Shown one piece after another: positions 48,246-58,874 of a stretch of 64,000 nucleotides of DNA. The stretch lies in NCBI RefSeq assembly GCF_949628265.1, contig NC_088786.1, positions 21,287,681 through 21,351,680 of the forward strand, given 5' to 3'. The notes beneath the pieces were generated by a model, which was not told where the DNA came from, did not search any database, and saw only the letters and a program-made list of their open reading frames with translations. Made by a program: the position numbers and the translations under genes. How positions within the stretch are numbered: position 1 is the stretch's first letter; each line of letters starts with the position of its first letter. This DNA comes from Cloeon dipterum (lineage: Eukaryota > Arthropoda > Insecta > Ephemeroptera > Baetidae).

Positions 48246-48521
48246 CTATTCACAACACCCGTCACAACACAAAAAACAAAGCAGAAAGCACTCCATACAG
48301 TTCCCCAGATGGAAACAACAGTCACCAATGCAGGCATTTCGAGCGTTTGTATCTCTCAACCTTGCAATCTTGTCGTCGTAACTCTCCGTCTGCTTTTTCG
48401 GCACCGTAGACGAGTCCAATTGCAGCTCACCGACGACCACGTGCCCAGGGCTTACCACGTTCAAAGGTGTTTCTTCAGCATTGCCGATTCGTTTCACAGC
48501 ATCAGATCCATTTCCAGCCAT
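48246..48521 (-). CDS. Small protein with Cys-dense C-terminus (unknown)
   Basis: 91-aa single-exon ORF with an optimal start context (TCGCCATGG). An upstream acceptor (TTCGGTTGGACTTAG) suggests a spliced 5' UTR. Residues 1-62 are polar (MAGNGSDAVKRIGNAEET ... DDKIARLRDTNARNA). The last 28 residues contain 10 Cys mixed with Phe/Leu/Met, ending FLLCFLCCDGCCE. This resembles the Cys-rich tails of I-mfa (MDFI/MDFIC) or CYSTM-type proteins, which are often palmitoylated and membrane-bound; the match is only in Cys pattern and hydrophobicity. No signal peptide. Function not assigned. The frame, Kozak context and non-random composition support a real gene. Confidence 0.6.
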   Translation of the reverse strand: MAGNGSDAVKRIGNAEETPLNVVSPGHVVVGELQLDSSTVPKKQTESYDDKIARLRDTNARNACIGDCCFHLGNCMECFLLCFLCCDGCCE

Positions 48522-50840
48522 GGCGACAGCTCAAAAATAAGCTAAGTCCAACCGAAAAACACAGCAGTTGAACGATTATTATTGCCACAACAAAACCATA
48601 AGTTTAGTATATGGGACTTACTAATCTGTCAGGGGTTTCTGCGGGGATTTTCCTAAGGAGTGTAGAGACTCTACTCTCCTTAGATTTTCCCTTACCGCAG
48701 CGATGATAATCACACAGAGGGGCGTGCCCGCGGAGCCTGCTTCATTCATTTCAAAACAAACAAGCGTGTTCTAGCCTGGTTCTAGCTGCTGCTCGCTCAA
48801 TCAGTCAGCTGATTTTACGATTTACGTCGCTAAATTCTATCAAAGCTGCATCGTTGTGTAGCGTATTTGTGTTAGGCGTTTGTCGCTGTCGCTGTTCATA
48901 TAAATATGGTGCTGCATTTCGTTGACCAGCTTAAATCAGATTCACTCAGGTTTTTGCCAGATTAAATTGCCTCCGTCAGCAATCTCTGCTATAGGTGTTC
49001 GATTTACCCTTGTATACCATCTGTGACTGCTGTCCGCGCGACGAGTGCCCGTTATTTTTTATATTGAATTGTTAAAGTCTATAACTGCTGATCTTTATTT
49101 TATCATCACCCGCTCGATTTTATAATTCAATAATTTAATCCGAAATGCAGACAATCGGACACGGCGGCGTTGTCCACGCCTGTCGCCTGCCTAATTTTTA
49201 ATAGTTATTTTTTATCATTCTGGTTGACTTCAATGTTATTCTTGTTGGATTAAAGACTGAACAAACCTGACAAAATTTTCTATCTTTTCAAGCGAGAAAT
49301 GAATTGGGATCGCGGACACCATGGTGCCTTAGCAAAGTGCTGGCCAAAATGACATGCCCTGGAAATACAATTTTCTGGTGGACGCCCAACTGCTTGAAGC
49401 TTTGGGCCCACGACCTCGCCAAAGCATCCCTTTCCCTGCTGAAAGGATCAAAACGTTTACTCACCGCTGCTGCTGCCTTTTGCGCGGTGCACATTTTGCA
49501 GTAACTGCACCAGAAATTTAATGCCAAATCGGCAAGCAGCCTCGGCTGCGTCATAATTTGTTCAGACTTTTGGCAGGCCTAGTTTCTACGGTCTTGTGCA
49601 ACGCTGCACTTGTTTGGCTCTTGATTGAGCATTCTTATTGCCATCAACAAAATTTCAAAATTAGCGCAGTCTGATACATAATATTTAAGCCTCTGTTAAT
49701 GCTTTTGGGTAATTGGAGTTTGGTTAATTGGGAAAAAATTTCAAAGACGTATGTTTCATTAAAAGGGGTCTTAACTACTAATCTGAATTATCGGAATTAT
49801 CCCTGAAGCGGAAAATTGACTGAAATGTAAATAATTGCATTAACTTAAAACAAACCATTAACATCCAAACAGGCTAAACGTTTATTCAATCGATGTTATA
49901 GAAATTAAATCTCAATTTAAATTGGCCGGAAAAATGTTGGATTGGTACAAAAAAATCTAGTCCTGCGCATCGCCTGCCCACTACAAAAAAATACATCGCT
50001 GTATGCCCTGGTACCTGGCTTGATCAAATCAAACATTATGTTAAAAATCAGTGTATTAAATTTATTCAATAAAATTTAATTTATTTGAATTACAAAAATG
50101 AGTGTTTATTTTATTCACTACTTAACGACTGCAAATATATATTAATGCAACAATAATTATTTAAAAAAATAATACACGTAGCTTGCACCATTTGACAAAG
50201 TGTTTTAACATGATGACGCTTTATTGACGTGAGAATACACGACTAAGAGTGCTGTAAACACCGCGGCTACTTACAATCAGTCTCAGAGGCTGGGGGTGCG
50301 CTTGACCCCACATTGTTTCTTATATCTGGTCTTGAAAACTAAGAACAATAATTCCATCATCAATTTTTCACAGAGCTTGCCTCATATAATATTATATTAT
50401 GTAGCTTGATAGCGAGCATAAAAAGAGAAAATGCGGCTTTTTTGAAAATTAAAAGAATTTTAAAAATCGGGAACCAGTTTTAGCCATCAATTATATGCAT
50501 AGTTTATATTTTTAAAGGAAAATGCAAAAAATAAATGATGAAAAACCAAATTTTAGTTGTTTCAATGAAAATATAATACTATGCTTTGGAACCTGTTCCC
50601 CCAAACACCCTCCAGATAGGAGGTAGGTTTAACCGTCTAAAGAACTTGAATAGTACCGGTATTACTGAATTTGCTTATTGCGAGGGAAAACTTCAGACGT
50701 CGAACATATGAGAGGATAAACAAGGCTAACCCAGACGTTGTGGGGGTTCGTGGGAAATGGATTTGTTATTGCACGCGGATTTGTTTTGTGTTATTGTTTA
50801 GTTTAATGAATGATAGCCAACCGAAGCTACACGTACTCGA
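48522..50840. other. Spacer between the Cys-tail gene and TOP3A
   Basis: Holds a near-perfect hairpin (48640-48699) and probably the promoter/5' UTR of the Cys-tail gene (48750-49050). A minus-strand open stretch ends in a very strong donor (GCAGCG|GTGAGT at 49465), possibly a 5' exon. A possible minus-strand terminal exon with AATAAA lies around 50219-50331. Otherwise AT-rich with no recognised gene. Confidence 0.4.
48640..48699. repeat. 60-nt near-perfect hairpin
   Basis: The outer arms start TGCGGGGATTTTCC and end TTTTCCCTTACCGCA. The inner arms CTAAGGAGTGTAGAG and CTCTACTCTCCTTAG pair with one mismatch around a minimal loop. It lies about 120 nt upstream of the start codon of the Cys-tail gene. 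Could be a structured RNA, a cruciform or a short insertion. Confidence 0.7.
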
Positions 50841-53800
50841 ATGACTTGTTGGTTGGTGTTATCGCGACGGACGATTGGGATCTTCGGCGGCGGCTGCTCA
50901 CACTTTTTATCATCATCAACATTAGGATGCAGATTTGAATCCAACATGAGGAAGATTCTGCACGTAGCCGAGAAAAACGATGCGGCGAAAAACATCGCAT
51001 CCATTATGTCTGGAGGTCGATCGCAACGGGTTTGTGTGACTTATAGAATTTAATTTTATTTACATACATATTTGACTTGATTTAATTGTGCAGCGCGAGG
51101 GCATGTCGCGTTTCAACAAAATCTACGAGTTCAACATGAATTTCCAAGGGCAGAACTGCAAGATGGTGATGACGTCTGTGTCAGGTCATCTACTGGGTCA
51201 TGACTTCCCTGCCACCTACAGGGGATGGAACTCGTGTAACCCTGTCGACCTTTTTTCTGCGCCCGTGGTCAAGTCGTGCAGCAATGACATGGAACCCATC
51301 AAGGTTTGCTGCCACAACTTGGTTTAATAATCGTATTAAACCCACATTTAACGCAATATTCGGCTTGCAGCGGACCCTTGAGAGGGAAGTGAGGACTTGT
51401 GACACCTTGGTTATTTGGACCGATTGCGATCGAGAAGGCGAAAACATTGGCTTCGAGGTGATTGACGTGTGCAAGGCCGCCAAGCCTGGGATCCGCGTGC
51501 TGAGGGCTAAGTTCTCGCAGATCACTGGTCAGGCGATTCACAGAGCCTTAAACAATCTGGTGCAGCCGGATAAGAATGTCAGTGACGCTGTCGAAGTTAG
51601 GAGTGAGCTTGACCTTCGAATTGGTACGAATGTACCCCTGTTTTAGAAAATACATAACTTCAAGTAATTTGTTTGGAAGGCGCCTCCTTCACGCGATTCC
51701 AAACTCTGCGTCTGCAGAAGCTTTTCCCTGGTGTCCTTAGTGAAGGTCTGATTAGCTACGGAAGCTGCCAGTTCCCCACGTTGGGCTTTGTGGTGGAGAG
51801 GTACAAATCAATTCAGGATTTTGTACATGAGAATTTCTGGAAAATTGAAGGTAACGCCAATGAATAAATAATCATTTCTAACAGTGCTGATTTCAAATGC
51901 CTACAATTTTTAACAGTGAGCCATGAGAAAGATGGAGTTGTGGCCAGGTTCAACTGGGAGGAAGGCGAGCTGTTCGACGAGGATGCAGCCAGGTGCCTGT
52001 ATGAGGCGTGCCAAGAGGTTAATCTGGCCACAGTGGATAACGTCCAGAGCCTGCCAAAGTCGAGGTGGCGACCAGTACCCCTTGATACAGTCGTATGTGT
52101 TATATATTCAAATTTGTTCATTTAAATTCCAACCGACTGTTGTTCTGCAGGAATTGGAGAAAACTGCGTCGCGCAAGCTAAGAATTAACGCCGCAGACAC
52201 AATGAAGATTGCTGAGAAGCTCTACAACCAGGGACTGATCAGCTACCCAAGAACAGAGACCAACATTTTCCCCAAGGACCTGGCTCTAGTGCCACTGGTG
52301 GAAATGCAAACCAATGATCCTAACTGGGGTGGTACGTTTCTCATTTACTCATTAAATTTTAACTAATATTTATTTAAAGCGTTCGCGCAGCGAGTTCTGC
52401 AGGATGGGCCAAACCCTCGGCAAGGCAAAAAGTCTGATCAGGCGCATCCACCGATTCACCCAACCAAGTACAGCAACTCACTGCAAGGTGAGCAAATAAA
52501 ATGTTTTGGAATGAATTTCTTTATCAATTAATTTCTCATCAAGGCAATGACAAAAAGGTGTACGAACTAATAGTTCGACACTTTTTGGCCTGCGTGTCCA
52601 AGGATGCTAAAGGACATGAAACGAAGGTGTTCATCTCTATTGGTGATGAAAAGGTTTGAAATAATGCTTAACTTTAAAGTTCAGAAAAAGCACAAACTAT
52701 TAAAATTTTCATTTAATATAGCTCTTGAAAAAATTGATTGATTCATTAGATTGATCTTTCTTCAAATGTAATGTGATTTGAGTTAAAGACTTATTACTAC
52801 TTTTTCTTATATGTATCATAAAAAAAGAAAATACTAAAAATTGTTGTCTGAAGTAATAAAAAATCGAAACATTTGAAGGCAAAAATTAATTGGCGAAGTA
52901 CTATTGAATATACTTGCAAGAATTTTTATTGTTTCACGGTTTATAATTTTACTTTTTATGCATCTTACAGTTCCACGCAAAGGGACTAATGGTTTTGGAG
53001 AGGAATTACCTGGAAGTTTACATCTACGATCGTTGGTCTGACACAGAAATTCCTGTTTACAACGTAGGAGAACAATTTGTGCCGACAACTCTTGACTTTC
53101 GAGATGGAGAAACTTCGGCTCCTAATCTTCTGACTGAGCCAGAACTCATCTCCTTAATGGAGAAGCACGGAATCGGTTTGAATTACTTTTAAAATCTCCT
53201 TTTCAGTAAGCTTTTTAAACATTATTTACCTCCAGGAACGGACGCCACGCACGCTGAGCACATCGAGACAATAAAAAAGCGGAACTACGCCGCGCTCACC
53301 AATCAGAGCTACTTCATCCCTCAGCAGCTTGGCATGGCACTGGTTGAAGGCTACGACAGCATGGGTTTTCACATGTCCAAACCTTATCTCAGGGCAGAGC
53401 TTGAAGCTGATTTGAAAAAGTAACCAAATTATCCAAAAACACCTAAAATCATCTCTTAACTAATTCATTATTAATTGCAGAATATGTGATAACTAATTCA
53501 TTATTAATTGCAGAATATGTGAAGGCAGGAAAAACGCGCAGGTTGTGCTTCGAGAGCAAATTGCCAGATACAAGGAGGTTTTCCAGCAGGCAGTCGCGCA
53601 GGTTAGTAATAAAATATTGTAGACAAACCGTGTTGAAGATCGGATTTTTTATTATGTATGCCTCTACAGGTGAACAAATTAGACGATGCTGTAGAACAGC
53701 AGCTTGGAGTGCAGCGGGATGCGAATGCCGTGGTGCAACTTCCGGTCGCGGTGGCTGACCTTAAGTTTGCCTCTTGTCCAGCTTGTGGACATGATTTGAT

Positions 53801-56367
53801 CGTGAAGCAGAAGAGGGACAATAGTGAGTTCTACGTCAGCTGTTCTGCGTATCCAGCGTGCAGAAATTCCATCTGGTTTCCTTCTGTGGTCAATAGAGTT
53901 CAAGTCACAGACCAGATTTGCAGACAGGTAGTAATTTTAGCTTTAGCTTACTTTGGTGCTCAGGTTTTAAACAAGATTAATGCCATAGTGTGGGCCAAAC
54001 ACGAAACTTCTCTACTTCAAACTGCGCAGAGGAGAACTGGATGTTTTCTACCCTTCTTCAGAGTGCACAACCTGTGTGATGGGCTGTGACACAGCGTTCT
54101 TTAACAATCTTGGCATCAGGGGGTTTGCTCCTCGCCAACCAGGTAGCAATTTCTAATTTCATTAATAGTCAAATTTGATTTTCAATTTTTTTCCATAGCA
54201 AATTGTCAAAATTAAAATAAGTGGACGAGTTTGATATTATTAATTTTTTTGGCAGCCCAAGACAAAGTCAGCGCTCTTTTGCTGTCTGCAATTAATAGCA
54301 ATATTTTGTAAACCACTGTGCCTACCGCTATTAAAATTATAGGGAGCATATTTATAGACATCAATAATAGGAGGCATAATTAATACTATCGTTTTCAGCA
54401 GTTGTTTTCATTGTTAAAGTTGCCATACCTGAGTAACTTTCATTTCCCAAATTTATAATTTTAATAAAGAAGTAACAAGCTGCCCTGCTTGTTTTGATGT
54501 CATTTTATGCTGTGTTAAAATTACAGATTTTAAACTATATTTATTGTATCATTTTTACGTCGCGGAAGGTGGATAAATTTTTCATTGACGTCCTTAGTCC
54601 AAATATTTTTTTATTCACAGCCCTTAGACCTGCAGCTGGTAACGATGATGGAGGAGATGACCCTGATGATGGCTTTGGACCTGGTGGGGATGGAGGAGGT
54701 GGCAGAGCCTTTCAGACCCAGCCTCGCCGTCCTAACAATCCGACCAGAGACAGGGTGTGGACCATTGGGCCTATGGGAGACTTTGGGGGACAACCACCCG
54801 AAGACACTGTACGCTGCACTTGCAACAACAGCCCTGCGGCTGTCATGCGCAGTGTCCGCAAAGAAGGGCCAAACAAAGGTTGCTTGAGAAAACTATCCAT
54901 AGAATGCAGCATTATTTTATCTTAACTAAAGGACGCCAATTTTGGAGCTGTGAGAAACCTATGGGACAGAGCTGTGGCTTCTTCAAATGGGCTGACGAAG
55001 TTGGAGGAGAGCAGCCTCCTCCTCCGCCACCACCTTTGTTCATACCTTTCGCAGACAATGGTGATGATCAGGGAAGTGTTATGTGCAACTGCAACGTGCC
55101 TGCAGCAATGAGGACTGTACGGAAAGAAGGAGCAAATCAGGGTAAATTTTAAACCAAGTTTCATTTGCGTCTGTTTAATGAAAGTGGCGCAGGTCGTACC
55201 TTCTGGAGCTGTGATAAGTCAAATAACGGCTGCGGTTTCTTCAAGTGGACCGATGAAGAAGTCCAGCAGCCACGAACTGTGCCAACAATGCCGCCGCCTC
55301 CAGCAAATAACAGCAGCGGGGATGTCTTATGCTCTTGCAACGCGCCAGCTGCCATGAGAACAGTGCGGAAAGATGGTCCAAATCAAGGTATATTTTGTTA
55401 CAAGAGTTTATCGGACAGAATTCAATTTCTGTGAAAGGTCGACAGTTTTGGAGGTGTGGCAGTGGAGACAACTGCAATTTCTTTCAATGGGCGGACGAGG
55501 ATGGGCCAAGCACAACCCAAAGCTGGCAGCAGCAGGAAGTTCAACGGCCGCCAACGGTGCCAACAATGCCGCCACCTCCACCAAATAACAGCGGCGAGGA
55601 TGTCTTATGCTCTTGTAATGCACCTGCTTTTATGATGACGGTCCGTAAAGAAGGACCGAATCAAGGTATGCTTATTTGCGAGTATTTGGAGAACAGAATT
55701 GCATTTTTTGGGAAAGGTCGACAGTTCTGGAGGTGTGGCAGTGGCAACAAGTGCAATTTCTTTCAATGGGCTGATGAGGATGTGCCCAGTGCAGGTCAAA
55801 GCTGGCAGCAGCCGTCTTCAACCTGGCAAAACAAGAAAACCACTGGAAAGAGAAAATGCAGTATTTGTCATAAAGAAGGTACATTAGATTCAATTTTGTG
55901 TCTTAAAGTCAATATATTTTTAAGAAAAATGAAATATTTGAATTTAAAATTATCAAATGGCTCAGCTCTGCGCGCATTAATTTAGGATAGATATCCTTTT
56001 GTGAAAATTTTAAAGGGACAAAAATAAATAGTATGATCTCCAATGTACAGCAATTCCTTCAGCCCTTCAGGTCTCAGATCGGCAGTACTTTAACTCCACA
56101 ACAAAATCCGTACATCTATATTTTCAATAAAATTGATGAAATGGCCGTTGAGGCATCATTTTTATTTAATTCTTTTGAAAGCTTGTTAAATGCTGCGTCA
56201 AATTGAAATGAAGTTGATGATGAAAAATATAAGAATATGTTATTGGGTTATTGAAACAGATGCATTTTGTTTTTCTAGTTTATTATCAGTTTTCTCTGCA
56301 AAAAATATTTGTTTCATTGTTTACAGGTCACACGAAAGTCAAATGCCCAAACAGAAACGGATCTTGA
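50841..56367 (+). CDS. TOP3A: DNA topoisomerase III alpha (TOP3A)
   Basis: Type IA topoisomerase that, with BLM and RMI1, dissolves double Holliday junctions, and also acts on mitochondrial DNA. Exons (first from 50841 or 50946): -51029, 51094-51303, 51371-51623, 51680-51850, 51917-52092, 52151-52331, 52380-52487, 52544-52653, 52971-53175, 53236-53419, 53514-53601, 53670-53927, 53989-54142, 54621-54878, 54932-55141, 55193-55387, 55438-55665, 55717-55878, 56327-56367. All phases agree; 1091 aa from [12 protein letters not shown], or 1126 aa from the first ATG, whose extra 35 residues look like a mitochondrial leader. Seen: Toprim [14 protein letters not shown], active-site Tyr in [14 protein letters not shown] (residue 330 of the short form), [29 protein letters not shown], and Cys pairs (CPACGHD, CRQCG, CTTC). 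Four GRF zinc fingers follow, then a CCHC knuckle ([14 protein letters not shown]). Human TOP3A has two GRF fingers, so the tail is expanded. The intron before exon 11 carries a 33-bp duplication. Confidence 0.94.
53457..53522 (+). repeat. 33-bp perfect tandem duplication of a 3' splice site
   Basis: Two identical 33-nt units (53457-53489 and 53490-53522), each containing the end of TOP3A intron 10, the AG and the first bases of exon 11 (AATATGTGA). Only the second AG (53513) keeps the reading frame; use of the first would add codons ending in a stop. Confidence 0.95.
54143..54620 (+). other. TOP3A intron 13
   Basis: Longest TOP3A intron (478 nt), AT-rich, at the boundary between the core enzyme and the GRF tail. 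Nothing else seen. Confidence 0.7.
55879..56326 (+). other. TOP3A last intron
   Basis: 448 nt; splits the terminal CCHC knuckle after its second Cys, His and Gly-coding start (phase 1). No other feature. Confidence 0.7.
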
Positions 56368-56516
56368 AGCTAGGGAATTGAACTGACGTTTGCCATATTC
56401 TTCAAATTCGCCAAGTGTTAATTCACTCTGAGATGCGCATCATTGTTCCTTGTATTTGTAGTTAATTAAAAAATTATTTTCACACAAACAGATTTTAGTT
56501 AAGGAAATACACTGAC
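56368..56516. other. Convergent 3' ends of TOP3A and NDC1
   Basis: Only 149 nt separate the two stop codons. The only poly(A)-like hexamer on the plus strand is ATTAAA at about 56465, and no canonical hexamer is obvious for NDC1. The two 3' UTRs therefore probably overlap. Confidence 0.5.
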
Positions 56517-58223
56517 TCAAATGTAGAGGACCAATGTGTCCCTTTCTTTATCATTCCACTTGAGATCAAGCAGGGCGTCACCGAAGGCCCTGGAAATTCT
56601 TGCGAGGGCCCTTGAGGCTGCATCTTGCACCAGGTCGACGGCTCTGTTGACGTCGACCAGGTCGCTGGCAGACATTTTAGTACCCAAGGCACTTCTCCGG
56701 TCCACTGTGTGAAGCAGGGTGATCAGTCCAGATCCGACTTCTTTAAGTTTTAGCTGCACGATGCCGTAGGTGTCTTCAGTGAGGGACGCCAGGGCTAGGT
56801 TTGACAGGGCAGAGGCCAGGTGCGCCAGAAAAGGGGCTTCTGACATCACCACAGCCACCATCTTGGCCACACTGGTGGCTTCCTCAGAGCTCTTTGATGC
56901 GTCCGACTCAACCCTCTTGCCCAGGGTCGTGAGCACCTTTTCGAAAATTGAGACAGCAGGAGCAGGAGGCTCAGGGCTACGGCTCGGCACCAGCCTGAGG
57001 GGCGACTGAATAGACTCCATGGGTCGGATGGTTGGCGTTTGCGGCGTTTGGTACAGCAGGCCCTTTAATTTGGACAGTGCCTGGGGCTGTACGGGTGTGT
57101 TCAGCACGGTAGGGGTGCTCGAGTGTGGAGGGGTGCCAAAACTGTTAACGTTTGGCGGGGGGCTCTTCACCGGCTTTGGTTTAGCCTTCTGCAGGTTGAA
57201 CTCTCGCTCAAAACTGCCGACGGCGCCTGAGAAGATTTGCATGAGCTTGTTGAATCTAGTCGGATGGCCTCCTGGCTGACTGAGCACCCAAAACTCTGCT
57301 CTGCGTGCTGGATCCAGTTCCGAAATGAAAAGTAGATCCCTGGCGGCGGCCAGTTGCAGCTCCTTGGAGGAATCCAGGGCCGCCAAGAGGCTGAGCTCAT
57401 CCGGCTCGGTCGCCTCCACAGGGAAGTGCCAGTTGGCGAGGAAGACTGCATGCGTGATTCGGTTGTTCAGGGTGAGCATCAGGGTCAGGAAGAAGTAGAC
57501 GCAGAAGGAGGACGTCAGGGTGGACAGGCTTGGATAGCTCAGGGGAATTTCAAGCCAAGAGTAGCACAGCACTTGAAAGGTGAAGACCAGCAAGTTGATC
57601 GCGACGAAGCTCTTGAGGCAGGGTAAGAAAAGGCCACGCACGCCGTCTCTGAAGGTAGCCCGAACCTGAGTGATCAGGGGAAGGTTCACCACAGGTGGCA
57701 CGTCCATTGGGCGGAGGCCGTATCTGGTGCGCAGGGTGATGAACGTGCTGGCCGTGATCAAGAAAAGTGCGCTGCTGGTGTCGAGGAACAGAAATCCAAC
57801 CAGAAGGGCGACCACAAGGTTACACAGCAGCAGGTACTGATTGCCGCCGGTCAGGGCTTGCACGGGGACCTCAGTGAACACGCTACACGCAGTCTTGACC
57901 AGCGACAGGACCGAATTCTGCTGTTGCTTCTTCTCTCTGATGAGCTGGTTGAAGCTGGACGGGCGTAGCAGAGACGTCGTCCGGTGGAGGTTCTGTGAGA
58001 GTAGCATCACCTGCGCGGCTGTGAGCACGATAACCTCGATCAGGGTGGCGACGAATCTGAATGACAGCACGCGCGACACGGAGGCTGACAGCCAGCGGAA
58101 GGGATGCAACGGGTCTAACACGAGCGCGGCGTGAAGACATGCGAGCGCAACAGAGTGGCACAACACGCACCATGTTACGCTGCGAATGCGCCTCTTCGTC
58201 GCCTCCGCCTGCGGAATAGCCAT
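56517..58223 (-). CDS. NDC1: NDC1 transmembrane nucleoporin
   Basis: 568-aa single coding exon for the nuclear-pore membrane anchor NDC1 (TMEM48), needed for pore insertion into the nuclear envelope. The N-terminal half has about six hydrophobic segments (for example around residues 15-35, 58-77, 130-160, 208-228, 235-255), typical of the family. The soluble C-terminal half carries the family signature: FPVEATEPDELSLLAALDSS, then LAAARDLLFISELDPARRAEFWVLSQPGGHPTRFNKL (split here into two pieces). A Pro/Ser-rich linker precedes the C-terminal helical part. The ATG at 58223 follows an acceptor by 5 nt; the 5' UTR is therefore split by a short intron, with donor AACAAG|GTTTGT at 58305. No coding introns, unlike most neighbours. 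Confidence 0.9.
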   Translation of the reverse strand: MAIPQAEATKRRIRSVTWCVLCHSVALACLHAALVLDPLHPFRWLSASVSRVLSFRFVATLIEVIVLTAAQVMLLSQNLHRTTSLLRPSSFNQLIREKKQQQNSVLSLVKTACSVFTEVPVQALTGGNQYLLLCNLVVALLVGFLFLDTSSALFLITASTFITLRTRYGLRPMDVPPVVNLPLITQVRATFRDGVRGLFLPCLKSFVAINLLVFTFQVLCYSWLEIPLSYPSLSTLTSSFCVYFFLTLMLTLNNRITHAVFLANWHFPVEATEPDELSLLAALDSSKELQLAAARDLLFISELDPARRAEFWVLSQPGGHPTRFNKLMQIFSGAVGSFEREFNLQKAKPKPVKSPPPNVNSFGTPPHSSTPTVLNTPVQPQALSKLKGLLYQTPQTPTIRPMESIQSPLRLVPSRSPEPPAPAVSIFEKVLTTLGKRVESDASKSSEEATSVAKMVAVVMSEAPFLAHLASALSNLALASLTEDTYGIVQLKLKEVGSGLITLLHTVDRRSALGTKMSASDLVDVNRAVDLVQDAASRALARISRAFGDALLDLKWNDKERDTLVLYI

Positions 58224-58620
58224 CAGATCTGCAAACGCACAGGACGCTCTGTTATAGCCGCCGCATTCTTTGCAAACTCAAGAGAAAAATGACTAAATAC
58301 AAACCTTGTTGCCGGCCGGCGAAAGCGCGGTTATTATTCCTTCTCTATTCTCTGCTGCTCTGTTCAGTTCAGACAGCAGGAAATTAGAGGCTGGTGCAAC
58401 AGTCCTTAAAACTGATTGTAACCGAAACAATAATTATTCCTCTTGTTGACACCCTCAAACGGACCCATGCTGCCAGCTGCCACCAAAAGGCGGGATACGG
58501 GATTCCAGTAACCCGTAGCCAATCAGATATGTTTGATGCGCACAACTATGGCAGCTGATTGTGAGCGGCGCGAAAAGACAGAATTGAAAGAGAACAGTGT
58601 AAGACTGGTGTAAGACCTAA
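58224..58620 (-). promoter_or_regulatory. NDC1 5' UTR intron and probable promoter
   Basis: UTR exon end at 58228, intron 58229-58304, upstream UTR exon starting at 58305 with GCCGGCCGGC. GC-richer sequence to about 58600 probably includes the promoter, possibly also for whatever lay to the right before it decayed. Confidence 0.45.
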
Positions 58621-58792
58621 CGTCCTAACGTAAGACCTTCGACGGCTTCGACCTTCAGTGAGTGCAACGAGGTAAAAATATTTTCCGGTTGCAGGTTGCC
58701 CCGTGCTCGTTGTTTCCGTTGACCTGGTTCCTGGGCCTGGTATTTGACCTTTTACTGCTGTTAAGAAATCGTCCTTGCAACAGGCACATAAT

Positions 58793-58795
<3 letters not shown>

Positions 58796-58846
<51 letters not shown>
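58796..58846. repeat. (AT)n microsatellite
   Basis: About 25 uninterrupted TA units followed by interrupted AT-rich sequence with ATGTACATAT palindromes. Confidence 0.95.
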
Positions 58847-58850
<4 letters not shown>

Positions 58851-58874
58851 ACATATAATTATGTACATATAAAT

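Noticed and set aside
49288-49554. 88-codon minus-strand ORF as a protein gene
   Set aside because: Only the strong GTGAGT donor is notable. The peptide has no recognisable features and cannot be joined in frame to the Cys-tail ORF; at most a 5' exon.
53928-54089. Read-through C-terminus of TOP3A exon 12
   Set aside because: Splicing to 53989 restores the conserved zinc-binding segment (CRQCG ... CTTCVMGCD) in another frame. The read-through peptide has no family match.
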